From: Fibrobacterota bacterium
Lineage (GTDB): Bacteria; Fibrobacterota; Chitinivibrionia; Chitinivibrionales; Chitinispirillaceae
NCBI GenBank assembly: GCA_023436205.1
Contig: JAEZKC010000106.1
Location: 62,001 to 126,000 of the forward strand
DNA length: 64,000 bases
Direction of reading: 5' to 3'
The notes beneath the pieces are model-generated. The model ran no database searches. It was not told the DNA's origin and saw only the letters and a program-made list of their open reading frames with translations. Each line of letters starts with the position of its first letter. Position 1 is the first letter of the stretch. Made by a program: the position numbers and the translations under genes. This document shows positions 36,429 through 45,355 of this stretch, in pieces.

Positions 36429-37247
36429 ATGACCAGATTCTATACATTATCTTTTACCTTGCACCTAATTTTGGGATTATTCTTCAATGTCACTTCCGAA
36501 CCTGACTACCATCAATTCGAAATGATACTATCCCGATACGTCAGTTCTGATGGCCTGGTGGATTACGCCTCACTGCAAAGCGAGAAAGAGCAACTCAATT
36601 TATTCATTCATTCTCTCAATTCCATTAAGCACGAAAACTTTTCAACCTGGAATGAAAAGAGCCAGATTGCCTTTCTCATAAATGGCTATAATGCATGTGT
36701 TCTGCAAATAATTGTAAACCATTACCCTATACGCCCTCGAAAGATTACCTCATTTCTATACCCAATTAACAGTATTATGCAGATTCCGGGAGCTTTCGAC
36801 AGAATATCCTTTTCCATAGCTGGTATGCAGTTGACAATCAATCAGATGGAATCACTTCTACAAAAGAATTACTCCGACCCGCGATTCTATTTTGCTATTG
36901 TTAACGGATCACGCAGCAGCCCATCTCTCAGACAGGAACCATACACAGGTGAAGAGCTTGACTTTCAATTGGAGGATCAGGTGGTTCGATTTTTACGGAG
37001 TTATCAGAATTTGAGAGTAAATCCCATCGAAGGAAAGCTATTTTTATCCTCTATGCTCAAGCGGGCTGCAAAAATACTGAATAGTTACTATGGCAACGAT
37101 GAGCTTTTTCCCAAAATGCCAGCCTCCCGGAAGGGAGTTATTCTCTTTATTTCTAAATATCTCTCTGACTACGATCGTCAAATGCTGCTGAGCGGGCAAC
37201 TGAAAATAGTTTTCAGGAAAACTGATTGGGCGCTCAATCAATGGTAA
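36429..37247 (+). CDS. DUF547 domain protein, exported
   Basis: A 272-residue protein with an N-terminal signal peptide (about 1-21). DUF547 hallmarks: IAFLINGYNACVLQ (the F-W-I-N-x-Y-N-A motif with substitutions), and RFYFAIVNGSRSSPSLRQEPY. The family is related to transglutaminase-like cysteine folds but no complete catalytic triad is apparent here. Placed 12 bases after the M42 gene, so likely co-transcribed. Function unknown. Confidence 0.82.
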   Translation: MTRFYTLSFTLHLILGLFFNVTSEPDYHQFEMILSRYVSSDGLVDYASLQSEKEQLNLFIHSLNSIKHENFSTWNEKSQIAFLINGYNACVLQIIVNHYPIRPRKITSFLYPINSIMQIPGAFDRISFSIAGMQLTINQMESLLQKNYSDPRFYFAIVNGSRSSPSLRQEPYTGEELDFQLEDQVVRFLRSYQNLRVNPIEGKLFLSSMLKRAAKILNSYYGNDELFPKMPASRKGVILFISKYLSDYDRQMLLSGQLKIVFRKTDWALNQW

Positions 37248-37253
37248 ATAACT

Positions 37254-38306
37254 TTATACTACGAACTGATTGAAATACCCGTCCTCTTTTACGAATTGAA
37301 CAAGTTTTTCCACATTTTCTTTATCAGAAAGAATAGTGTAGTAATTATCCTTTACACTTGGAGCACTTTTAATAGCTTCGATAAAGTCCTCCTTATCGAG
37401 AGGATTCTGAGAGACGTAATTCACAAAACCGGTCTCTTCCAGCACATTTTTAATAGTCTGATGCTCAGGATTGTTCTGAAGCCAGCTTACCGCATAAGTG
37501 GCGATCCCGACCTGAATTCCATGAAGAGATGGGTTCTTTGCCGACATATCATAAGCATGAGATATCAGGTGTTCACTTCCACTGGCAGGACGACTTGACC
37601 CGCACACCTCCATAGCGACTCCGCTCATCACCAGACATCCACAAATTAAACGAAGAAATTCCAGATCTTTGATATCTTTTTTCCTGTAGTTCACCATAAT
37701 TTCCACTGCATTACTGGAAATCAGCACTGCAAAATCATTAACTGGTTCCTGCACCATGCGATAAGCAAGTTTCCAGTCATAAATTGCAGTGTACTTGGAA
37801 ATAAGATCGCCAATTCCCGAATAGGTGTAATATTCAGGTGATTTCCTTATGATCTCCGTATCAATAACCACCCCGTAGGGGATTCTTGCTTTCTGACTTT
37901 TTCTTTTGCCATTTACAAGTAATGATGCGCCCGGTGAAGCAAAGCCATCATTGGATATGGAAGTGGGAACACTGATAATGGGTAGCTGAAGAATAAAGGC
38001 GATATATTTACAATAATCGATGACCTTGCCCCCACCAATAGCAACGATGGCCTGAACCGTACCAGGCAGGGCATAAGCACTTTTGTAAATCTCCTCCACT
38101 TCATTTGTTGCAACTGTCTGTTCGTGAACCACATCTATTTCGGAGGAATCAAAAGAGATGGTAAGCTGCTCGTTGAACAATTCCTTCAAGCCGGTGCCAT
38201 AAAAAAGGGCGATTCTGGTAAAATGCTCCTTGCGCAGGTATTTTCCTATTTTGTAAACGGCATTGGGTTTAATGCGCAAAAGTGTAGGTATCTGAATTTC
38301 CATCAT
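37254..38306 (-). CDS. sn-glycerol-1-phosphate dehydrogenase family (EgsA/AraM-like)
   Basis: A 350-residue NAD(P)-dependent dehydrogenase of the iron-ADH superfamily. GGGK (91-94) binds the cofactor, PTSISNDGFASPGASL (about 114-129) is the G1PDH signature, and Asp167, His246 (SGSEH) and His262 match the metal ligands of GldA/AraM. These enzymes make sn-glycerol 1-phosphate from dihydroxyacetone phosphate, in archaea for membrane lipids and in Bacillus (AraM) for heptaprenylglyceryl lipids. Bacterial homologues with altered specificity exist. The HAD phosphatase gene just upstream recalls the B. subtilis araL-araM neighbourhood. Confidence 0.85.
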   Translation of the reverse strand: MMEIQIPTLLRIKPNAVYKIGKYLRKEHFTRIALFYGTGLKELFNEQLTISFDSSEIDVVHEQTVATNEVEEIYKSAYALPGTVQAIVAIGGGKVIDYCKYIAFILQLPIISVPTSISNDGFASPGASLLVNGKRKSQKARIPYGVVIDTEIIRKSPEYYTYSGIGDLISKYTAIYDWKLAYRMVQEPVNDFAVLISSNAVEIMVNYRKKDIKDLEFLRLICGCLVMSGVAMEVCGSSRPASGSEHLISHAYDMSAKNPSLHGIQVGIATYAVSWLQNNPEHQTIKNVLEETGFVNYVSQNPLDKEDFIEAIKSAPSVKDNYYTILSDKENVEKLVQFVKEDGYFNQFVV

Positions 38307-39082
38307 TAATCCAGTCTGCTGAGGTCAATTTCACCGACATTATTGAGTATGTAATCAGGTTTATAAGGAAATTCCCCCAGCGATTCTCTGGAGCTTACAC
38401 CTGATAAAACGAGACAGGTTTTCATTCCCGCTTCCATGCCGGCCACTATATCGGTATCCATCCGGTCCCCGATCATGACCGTCTCCCTGGCCTGAACCCC
38501 GAGCTGGTTGAGAGCAATTGTCATCATAAGAGAATTTGGTTTACCCACAATATAAGGCTTTTTTCCGGTAGCAATCTCGATGGCAGCTAAAAGACTTCCG
38601 CACGCCGGCTCGAATCCGTTTTCCATCGGGTCTATAACATCGGGATTTGTTCCGATAAACTTTGCCCCGTTCATTATCAATGATATTGCTTTTTTCAGCA
38701 TATCAAAATTGAAGGAGGTAGTTTTCCCGACAACAACATAATCGGGCTTACTTTCTGTAACCGAAAACCCGGCTTTGTAGAGCTCACTGATCAATCCACC
38801 TCCACCAACAACATAAACAGTTCCTGCAGGGCGCTGATTGTGAAGAAATGCAGCTGTAGCCATCGCAGAAGTGATAAAATTCGACTCTTTTATACCTTCG
38901 ATGCCAAGCCCCTCAAGTTTTCTTTTGAGATCCAGAGGCATCTGTTCAGAATTATTGGTCAAGAAAAGAAATCGGGTTTCTGCTGACAGGAGTCTGTTGA
39001 TGAACTCCTTTGCTCCCGGAATCAGGCTTTTCCCTCGATATATAACTCCATCCATATCGGAAATGACATGTTTGACTGGCAT
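38306..39082 (-). CDS. HAD-IIA family phosphatase (NagD/AraL-like)
   Basis: A 258-residue hydrolase; I favour ATG 39082 (GAGGTGG just upstream) over GTG 39091, which lies within that site. Motif I is DMDGVIYRG (nucleophile and acid Asp), motif II FLTNNS, and motif IV MIGDRMDTDI. The large cap with PDYVVVGKTTSFN and VGKPN marks subclass IIA, which dephosphorylates sugar or glycerol phosphates. It abuts the glycerol-1-phosphate dehydrogenase gene with a 1-base overlap (TAATG). Confidence 0.88.
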   Translation of the reverse strand: MPVKHVISDMDGVIYRGKSLIPGAKEFINRLLSAETRFLFLTNNSEQMPLDLKRKLEGLGIEGIKESNFITSAMATAAFLHNQRPAGTVYVVGGGGLISELYKAGFSVTESKPDYVVVGKTTSFNFDMLKKAISLIMNGAKFIGTNPDVIDPMENGFEPACGSLLAAIEIATGKKPYIVGKPNSLMMTIALNQLGVQARETVMIGDRMDTDIVAGMEAGMKTCLVLSGVSSRESLGEFPYKPDYILNNVGEIDLSRLD

Positions 39083-39238
39083 TATTTCCACCTCTTCTGT
39101 TCGTTCAAATTAAGCTCGGAATTACAATATAAAACAGGACACCATGAAATGGATCTGGAGAAAACCAACCGTAGCAGATTCACGGGATAAAAGCAGGTGG
39201 AGATGGGCAGGATTCACTTGGAATCCAGCCCTAATAAT

Positions 39239-41824
39239 CTAGTTTCTTATGATAATTCTACTTACCTTGACACCACTTTGTACTCTTTCCAGGAGATAAA
39301 CACCACGAGCAAGTTTAAGTTTCTGGAAAACCTTTTCAGGATCTTCACCGGTTTTGGATGACCATACTACTCTCCCTGCAAGATCATGCAACCGCACCAA
39401 CGACTCACTTTTATCTATTCGAGGAAGTTTTCCCGACTTTTTCGAATCAAAATTCCATACTACAGGAGTATTTGTCTTTTTGCTCCCTAGTGCATACAGA
39501 TATCCGTAGAGTGCCATCTTTCCACGCATGGTCTGCTGAGGGGTGAATTCATTGTGCGCCCAAACATATCTGGTATTGAAATATCCCTCGTCAACAGGCC
39601 AGGTTGTCTTGAAGTTGGCCGGGTAACTGTTTTCATGAAGCTTTCCGGGACATCCCATAGTCATGCCACAGAACCAGTCATCCAGATTCATATACGGTGT
39701 ATGACCCGGGTGCATTCCCTGAGCTCCATCATCACGGCCGGAAGTATAAGCACCCTGAACACTGCGCTTATTTTTAAGTGATGTACTTGCAGTTGTCATC
39801 TGTATCATGTTCAAGGGGTTTCTGCCTAAGCCGTAATCCGCCTCCAGTACCATTGCTTTTCTGAACAGATCTTTTTCGGACTGTGATTCTGTAACAGCAT
39901 GAGCAATTATGCTGTGGTTTACATTCTGAATTGTTCTGAAATAACCGGTCTGATTATTGGTCGCCCGTCTTGATGGTCTGCTCGTGCAAAGATTAGCTTC
40001 CTTTTTCTTTGCCTGATCTATCATGGAAGCTTTCATATTATTAAAAAGTTCGCTGAAATGCACAGTCTGTGGAGTTTTCAGATAGCCAGCTGTAGCCCAT
40101 AACTGATTGAATGTATTTCCACTTCCGTAATCTTCCAGAACAGAGGTTGTACTCTTTACCACACTTTCCTGATTTATAACACTTTCATAGGTTGGATCAC
40201 CTGTTACATTGTAAAGAAATGCGGCAGCAGTCATCTTAAGATCACGACCACGAATCACCGATTCTCCAATATTTTGCGTTTTATCCAGCATGGGATCTGT
40301 TAATGAAGATGCAAAAGAATACGCCTTCACCGCACTATCCAAATAAATATTCATAAGCTCTGTTTTTCCGGCGATGCGGAAACAGTCTGCAAGCATGGCC
40401 GCATTGGCGGCATTGGCCCAGGCTGCAACGCCAGTGGGAGCAGCTTGAAACAATTCGTTGTTAGAATTAGGATTTGTCAAACCATGAGAATAGCCGCCCT
40501 CATCCCGTAAGTTCAGCCAGAAATCAACCTCGTTGCGTGCTTCATCCAGAATGTCTGGTATTCCATTTCCGCTTTCCGCTATACCCAGATCATCATCATC
40601 AATAGCCCCATTGGAAAGAAAATAGGGAAGAAGCATATCATAAATGATTGAAACGTGTCCCAGATGACGGTCCCAATCCAAGGCATCTGAATGCCCCCCT
40701 TTGGCATTGGAATTTGTGGGATTACCTGCTTTTCTGAAGCGTACCCAGGAATCTGGTTTGTCCCAAACATCACCGCTTGAAAACGATCCCCATTCAGCAT
40801 GATAAGGGTGCATGGTAGTTAAGTACACTTTTGTATTTGAAGGTGATTCTTCGGGGAGGTACAGTGGTCTTCGGGGAACCGGATAAATACCACCTACACT
40901 ATCCTGACCTATTCTCATATAAAAAAAGCCAAGCACTGAAACCATGAACGGTTCATAGTAAATATCATCTGCAATTGTAAAATCCTGACTGCATCCCACC
41001 CCTTCGATCGCCAACCGATAGGTTCCTTTTTGAGTGTATGCAGAGAAGTCCGCATTCCAGACACTGGAACGAATCAGATTGTAACCACCTACATCATTTC
41101 CACTCGCCTTCCAAAAACTTACCGCACCTACTTCGATATTTTCTGATGTATTCACATTGAAAAGGTATACCTTGTTTCCCACAAAATCGGAATAATCCCG
41201 CGCACCGCCATCTCCCATCCATATGTATAAATCCGCAGCTTTTACAGTCGGATCAGAATGATAGCCAACCAGGTTGACATGTACAGCTTCGGAACGACTC
41301 TGAAAAATATCATAGGTTATACTCTGATTTGTATTATCGATATTGGTCGATGAAGCAATTTCTAGAGTATAACTCTTTCCCTGCTGCATTGATTGAGGCA
41401 ATTTAAGATAAATTGTATGTTCGTACGTGTAATCGTAGGTATAATCACTGCCCACCCACATTTTTTCTGCATGCCCGTTCATCTTTTTCTTTCGATAACA
41501 TTGCACCGGGTTAAGACCTGCAATTCCATAGTTTGTATCGTCCGAGGACTTGATCGTCCAGGACCCTTCGCTCTGAGCAGAAGTGGTACTGAGTGCGGGA
41601 GAATAGAGCTTCACAGTGTCCCCGTCGTCCTCGTGGCCATGACTCTGAAAAGCATGGCTTCCCAACCCGTCATCCCTGTGAGTTATCTCACCATCGAGCA
41701 CTCGTATCATAAGGTAATCCTTATCAATTACTCGCACCTCAGCTAGTTTCGCCGCCTGTACACCCAATACTGCAAACGAAAGTACAGCTGCGGCTATCGT
41801 TACACACCACTGAAATCTGCCCAC
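39239..41824 (-). CDS. GH9 family cellulase/endoglucanase, secreted
   Basis: About 861 residues. The start is GTG 41824, where GGAGG sits 5 bases upstream and a signal peptide (FQWCVTIAAAVLSFAVLG) follows at once; in-frame ATGs further upstream have neither. Domains: a beta-rich N-terminal part incl. a cellulase Ig-like module (about 230-320), then the (alpha/alpha)6 GH9 barrel with base motif D380-A-L-D383 (usual DAGD has Gly third) and acid Glu759 in AHNEF. The last 80 residues are a Por/T9SS-like C-terminal module (VRLHDLAGRVV..ARGVYLLER). It would attack beta-1,4-glucans outside the cell. Family assignment firm; endo or exo action not known. Confidence 0.9.
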   Translation of the reverse strand: MGRFQWCVTIAAAVLSFAVLGVQAAKLAEVRVIDKDYLMIRVLDGEITHRDDGLGSHAFQSHGHEDDGDTVKLYSPALSTTSAQSEGSWTIKSSDDTNYGIAGLNPVQCYRKKKMNGHAEKMWVGSDYTYDYTYEHTIYLKLPQSMQQGKSYTLEIASSTNIDNTNQSITYDIFQSRSEAVHVNLVGYHSDPTVKAADLYIWMGDGGARDYSDFVGNKVYLFNVNTSENIEVGAVSFWKASGNDVGGYNLIRSSVWNADFSAYTQKGTYRLAIEGVGCSQDFTIADDIYYEPFMVSVLGFFYMRIGQDSVGGIYPVPRRPLYLPEESPSNTKVYLTTMHPYHAEWGSFSSGDVWDKPDSWVRFRKAGNPTNSNAKGGHSDALDWDRHLGHVSIIYDMLLPYFLSNGAIDDDDLGIAESGNGIPDILDEARNEVDFWLNLRDEGGYSHGLTNPNSNNELFQAAPTGVAAWANAANAAMLADCFRIAGKTELMNIYLDSAVKAYSFASSLTDPMLDKTQNIGESVIRGRDLKMTAAAFLYNVTGDPTYESVINQESVVKSTTSVLEDYGSGNTFNQLWATAGYLKTPQTVHFSELFNNMKASMIDQAKKKEANLCTSRPSRRATNNQTGYFRTIQNVNHSIIAHAVTESQSEKDLFRKAMVLEADYGLGRNPLNMIQMTTASTSLKNKRSVQGAYTSGRDDGAQGMHPGHTPYMNLDDWFCGMTMGCPGKLHENSYPANFKTTWPVDEGYFNTRYVWAHNEFTPQQTMRGKMALYGYLYALGSKKTNTPVVWNFDSKKSGKLPRIDKSESLVRLHDLAGRVVWSSKTGEDPEKVFQKLKLARGVYLLERVQSGVKVSRIIIRN

Positions 41825-42051
41825 CTTTCCTCCTTGGCTAATTTCTCCATATCTTATCATCAAAACATTTTCAAACCCAGTTTCTTTCTCAATATAAGCC
41901 AAATTAGGAACGCTGGAGCAACTCTTGAGATATTTTTCGTGGATTTCTGGTCCACAGAGATAAGCATTTATCACGCAAAATTCTTTGTAATCAGATGAGA
42001 TTTTCAGTATACTTACTAAATATTAAGCATTTCTGCTCCACAGGAGTTCTG

Positions 42052-42900
42052 ATGAAGTCAGTTTTCGAATATCTCGATTACCGGGATTATATGCGCGACC
42101 ATTACTCATTTTTTAAAGAGCAGCAGTCGTTCATCTCTTTCAGATATCTTGAGCAGAAAACCGGAATCGATGCCAGCTACTATGCCAAGGTCATAAACAA
42201 ACAGAAACATATCGCTGTAAATTCGATTTCCACACTTACATCCTTCTTTAAATTCAATAAGCGGGAAACCGATTATTTTACAAATCTGGTAAGTTTCTGT
42301 AAGGCACGCCAGAAGGAGCAGATTGAATATTTCTTTAAGAAGCTAGTTTATTTGCGTGATCCATCAGCGAAACGACTGGAAGAAAAAAAATACCGCTACT
42401 TCAAACAATGGTATTCTGTTGTCATTAGAGAACTATTGAACGTCTACTCCTACAAAGGAGATTATCACGACCTTGCAGAAAAAATTTCCCCGCCTATCAG
42501 TGCTCCTCAGGCCAAACAGGCAATTCAACTCCTGGAGGACCTTAATCTCATATACAAGAACGATGAGGGGATATACCGCATTTCCGATCAATTCCTAACA
42601 ACTGATAAGAAACTTAGATCAATTGCCGTGCGAGAATTTCAACGGGAGATGATTAAACTTGCCGGTGAAGCTCTTGATCGTTTTCTCCCGGAAGAAAGGG
42701 ATATTACTTCTCTCACCATCAGCACCTCTTTTTCTTGTCTTGAACTAATTCGGGAAAAACTTGAGCGCACCCGTAAAGAGATTCTTCAGCTGGTCGCGGA
42801 AAGTGATGAACCCCCTCAGGAAGTATTTCAACTCAATTTCCAGGTCTTCCCTGTTACAAACAACAGGAAACCTCCCAAAAAAAGGAAAGCACATGAATAA
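42052..42900 (+). CDS. TIGR02147 family protein (copy 2)
   Basis: A 282-residue paralogue of the protein at 27591-28427. Start ATG 42052 follows AGGAG by 6 bases. It keeps the family landmarks: VFEYLDYRDYMRDHY at the N-terminus, an HTH-like segment (RYLEQKTGIDASYYAKVI), FKQWYSVVIREL in the middle, a second helix-wing region (APQAKQAIQLLEDLNLI), EERDITSLTIS, and the terminal FQLNFQVFPVT. Divergent from the GH9 gene with a 227-base shared upstream region. Presumed regulator; target unknown. Its 3' end overlaps the lipoprotein gene by 8 bases. Confidence 0.88.
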   Translation: MKSVFEYLDYRDYMRDHYSFFKEQQSFISFRYLEQKTGIDASYYAKVINKQKHIAVNSISTLTSFFKFNKRETDYFTNLVSFCKARQKEQIEYFFKKLVYLRDPSAKRLEEKKYRYFKQWYSVVIRELLNVYSYKGDYHDLAEKISPPISAPQAKQAIQLLEDLNLIYKNDEGIYRISDQFLTTDKKLRSIAVREFQREMIKLAGEALDRFLPEERDITSLTISTSFSCLELIREKLERTRKEILQLVAESDEPPQEVFQLNFQVFPVTNNRKPPKKRKAHE

Positions 42901-44131
42901 ACTCTTTTTATTCATGATTCCACTGGCAATTCTATTTTCCTGTTCGCAAGGCCCTGTCACAGGCGGTGGGTCCGGTACGGAAACCACCAATTCATTTGTT
43001 GTGCTTGCTTCCGGAAGACCCGCATCCTATTGTAGAGTCAGGTTGATAGATTCCCGAGAATGGGTTGAAAGCAGGGGGGCCGGCGTTTTTGATTCCACTA
43101 TTACTGCAGAAGATGGATCTTTCTCTTTCAGATTTAAGCAGGTTGACTACAGCAGCTTTAATCTTCAAATAGATCACGACTCGGCGGGAGCAATCATTCG
43201 CAATGTTACTGCCCAAACTCTGGATTCAAGTACCTATACTCTACAAAAATATTCTACTATCTCCGGTACAGTAAGTGGACAAACCGGCAATACTTCCCTC
43301 CTTTTTCAAGGTACCACATATCGCGCCCAAATCGATACCAGCGGATCCTTCAGCACTAAAATCCCAGAGGGCCTTTACTCAATGTATATAGCCCGTTCGA
43401 CAGGTTTACAAAGCGCCGGATTCATTACTATTCCGACCGACTCACAGATATCCATTACCGTTCCTCAATACTCTCAAAGCGAATTCCTTTTCACTGACTT
43501 TCAATGCGGCTATCAGATTCCTTTTATGGAAAATATTGGAATTCCCATATTCTGGTATCTGTTCTCTGATTCCACCTCCAAGGCCTATAATTACAATACC
43601 CACACTTGGGAAATCCGCAATTCCGCAGATTTTATCAAACAGGGCAACTCTTTCGTCAGCAGTAATATCAGCACATCCCGAAATGATCAAACCCTAGATC
43701 TCTCTGTGCAGTTTGATCCATTCTTTGCATCCGCTTACGGTGGTTTGGGAATCGTATTCTATAGAGAGAATAACAGTGGAATCGACCTTTCTTCAGTAGA
43801 TTCAATCAGATTCGATGCTTGGGGGCAGGGTACATGCAAATTCAACGTTTTTTCGGTTCATCCAATTTACAAACAAATTGTCAGATTTTCTTCCACCTTT
43901 ACACTATCCAATCTTCCAGCTTCCCTTTCAATTCGTTTAAACGATCTGGAGATAGATGCAAACACTGCAGATTCACTAAAAATGCCCTGGAGTGAAGCAT
44001 CTAAAACTATTTCACTGATCGAGTTTGCATTTGACAAAATGCATAATGAGTTCTTACTCTCAACAGAAATGAGCCTGGATAACATAGTCTTTAAAGGATG
44101 CTCTGTAGAAGAATTTACTCAAAGAAATTAG
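42893..44131 (+). CDS. lipoprotein coupled to TIGR02147 gene (copy 2)
   Basis: A 412-residue lipoprotein. ATG 42893 overlaps the end of the regulator gene by 8 bases and has AAGGAAAG upstream. The signal peptide ends at LFSC (Cys17). GGGSGTETTN follows the lipidated Cys, echoing SGTSEVGN in the other copy. About 35-130 is a carboxypeptidase-regulatory/CnaB-like fold, and a second similar module follows (ISGTVSGQTGNTSLLFQGT). The C-terminal 180 residues look like a beta-sandwich or carbohydrate-binding jelly roll (SVDSIRFDAWGQGTCKFNVF..SLIEFAFDKM). Surface display and link to the regulator are inferred. Confidence 0.75.
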   Translation: MNKLFLFMIPLAILFSCSQGPVTGGGSGTETTNSFVVLASGRPASYCRVRLIDSREWVESRGAGVFDSTITAEDGSFSFRFKQVDYSSFNLQIDHDSAGAIIRNVTAQTLDSSTYTLQKYSTISGTVSGQTGNTSLLFQGTTYRAQIDTSGSFSTKIPEGLYSMYIARSTGLQSAGFITIPTDSQISITVPQYSQSEFLFTDFQCGYQIPFMENIGIPIFWYLFSDSTSKAYNYNTHTWEIRNSADFIKQGNSFVSSNISTSRNDQTLDLSVQFDPFFASAYGGLGIVFYRENNSGIDLSSVDSIRFDAWGQGTCKFNVFSVHPIYKQIVRFSSTFTLSNLPASLSIRLNDLEIDANTADSLKMPWSEASKTISLIEFAFDKMHNEFLLSTEMSLDNIVFKGCSVEEFTQRN

Positions 44132-44154
44132 GACATTCTATAAATATCTTAGTA

Positions 44155-45192
44155 TCAGTAGCTGAAATCCACATGCTGAATAAGACCTGCTGATCCATTT
44201 TCATGCAGATAGAAACCACTTTTTCTGATAATCCCCGAAGTCTGATTTGTACTATTCTTCAATTCGTAAGGACTGTTAACCGATCCCAAGTAAATTGCCC
44301 CTACCCCTGCCTCTGTTAATGATTTGAGGGTTGGATCTGCTGAAGCGGATTCCTTTATCATTATCTTCAACTCGGAAAATATCTGATCATTCTCATCAAT
44401 CCAACCGTTACTATCGGAATCGTAGATAGCCAGCTCCGCAAATCCATCTCCAGTGCTTGCACCAAAAAGTTCAGAGCCATCGTTAATAACTCCGTCACCG
44501 TTTTTATCAATCGATAACAGACCCTGACCTTTCACAGGCATGGAAATGCTCTCATTTTTTCCATCTATAGTAATATCAAAACTGTACTTCTCTTTAGTAA
44601 GCTCTGGAATACTTCCATCTAAATTAATCATCAGCGGATCGGCAAAATTTCCCGCACGCAGCGAAATATTACTACTCTGAAACATCTCGGAACTCATACT
44701 GAGATCAAGAGAAAATTCTATCTCCCGCCCATCAGCAGTCTTCACTTTTCCACCAGCATTGAAGTTCATCTGCTGCGATTCATAGTATTGTTCTGTCTTC
44801 TGATAGGAAACAGCCCACTGTTTAGGTTGGCTTGCATTTTTATCACCATTGAATACCGCAATCTGCTCCGGTGTATCCAGCCTTATTTTATCAAGTATTC
44901 TAATTCTATGTTTTTTTCCGGTGAGAATCTCTATAAACCGTTCAATCAAACGAATTTTGGCCTTGTCCTCATCAGACAATTCAAAAGCGGGTGCTGCATT
45001 CTCCGCTGATGCCGCTTCCTGAAGATTTATTGCGTTTTGAGAAAGATCCAGCTTAAAAGGTTCAGCTTCTTTCGGAACCTGAACCTGTTGAACCGGAGGC
45101 CCGATCCTTACATTAATCTCTTCCTGAAGAGAGTAGCTTTTAAACGATTGTGAATATGCACTTAGTTCTACATTCTGAGATTGAATTTTCAT
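44155..45192 (-). CDS. EF-hand-type calcium-binding protein
   Basis: A 345-residue protein without signal peptide or membrane helix; GGAGG precedes the ATG. The C-terminal half has two calcium-loop motifs: D229-K-N-G-D233-G followed by GSELFG, and D258-S-D-S-N262-G-W-I-D266. The paired DxNxDG..GSELFG arrangement recurs in large secreted calcium-binding proteins but is found here in a small stand-alone form. The N-terminal 150 residues are polar and helical. If exported, it must use a leaderless route. Function unknown. Confidence 0.62.
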   Translation of the reverse strand: MKIQSQNVELSAYSQSFKSYSLQEEINVRIGPPVQQVQVPKEAEPFKLDLSQNAINLQEAASAENAAPAFELSDEDKAKIRLIERFIEILTGKKHRIRILDKIRLDTPEQIAVFNGDKNASQPKQWAVSYQKTEQYYESQQMNFNAGGKVKTADGREIEFSLDLSMSSEMFQSSNISLRAGNFADPLMINLDGSIPELTKEKYSFDITIDGKNESISMPVKGQGLLSIDKNGDGVINDGSELFGASTGDGFAELAIYDSDSNGWIDENDQIFSELKIMIKESASADPTLKSLTEAGVGAIYLGSVNSPYELKNSTNQTSGIIRKSGFYLHENGSAGLIQHVDFSY

Positions 45193-45255
45193 AATTGGCC
45201 TCCGTATCAGTGATGTATCTCCTTTTATGTTATCGTCGTAAATGCAAAAAAGTTA

Positions 45256-45282
45256 ACCCCGAAAATGTGATATTCCCGGGGT
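45256..45282 (-). terminator. terminator of beta-helix gene
   Basis: On the minus strand a 6-bp stem ACCCCG / CGGGGT with a 15-base loop is followed, after AAC, by TTTTTT. It lies between the beta-helix gene and the EF-hand gene and would end the former. Confidence 0.6.
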
Positions 45283-45355
45283 CAAATTAGTGAGGCCAGA
45301 GTATAGGAAGAAGATCTGTAAGAAGCCCTTAGCTACTCCTTGCTTTGATCGACAT

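Noticed and set aside
41959..41976. Short palindrome GATAA-GCAT-TTATC and repeated TAAGCATTT upstream of TIGR02147 copy 2
   Set aside because: Arms of 5 bases in AT-rich sequence occur by chance; unrelated to the GTTCAC dyad of copy 1.
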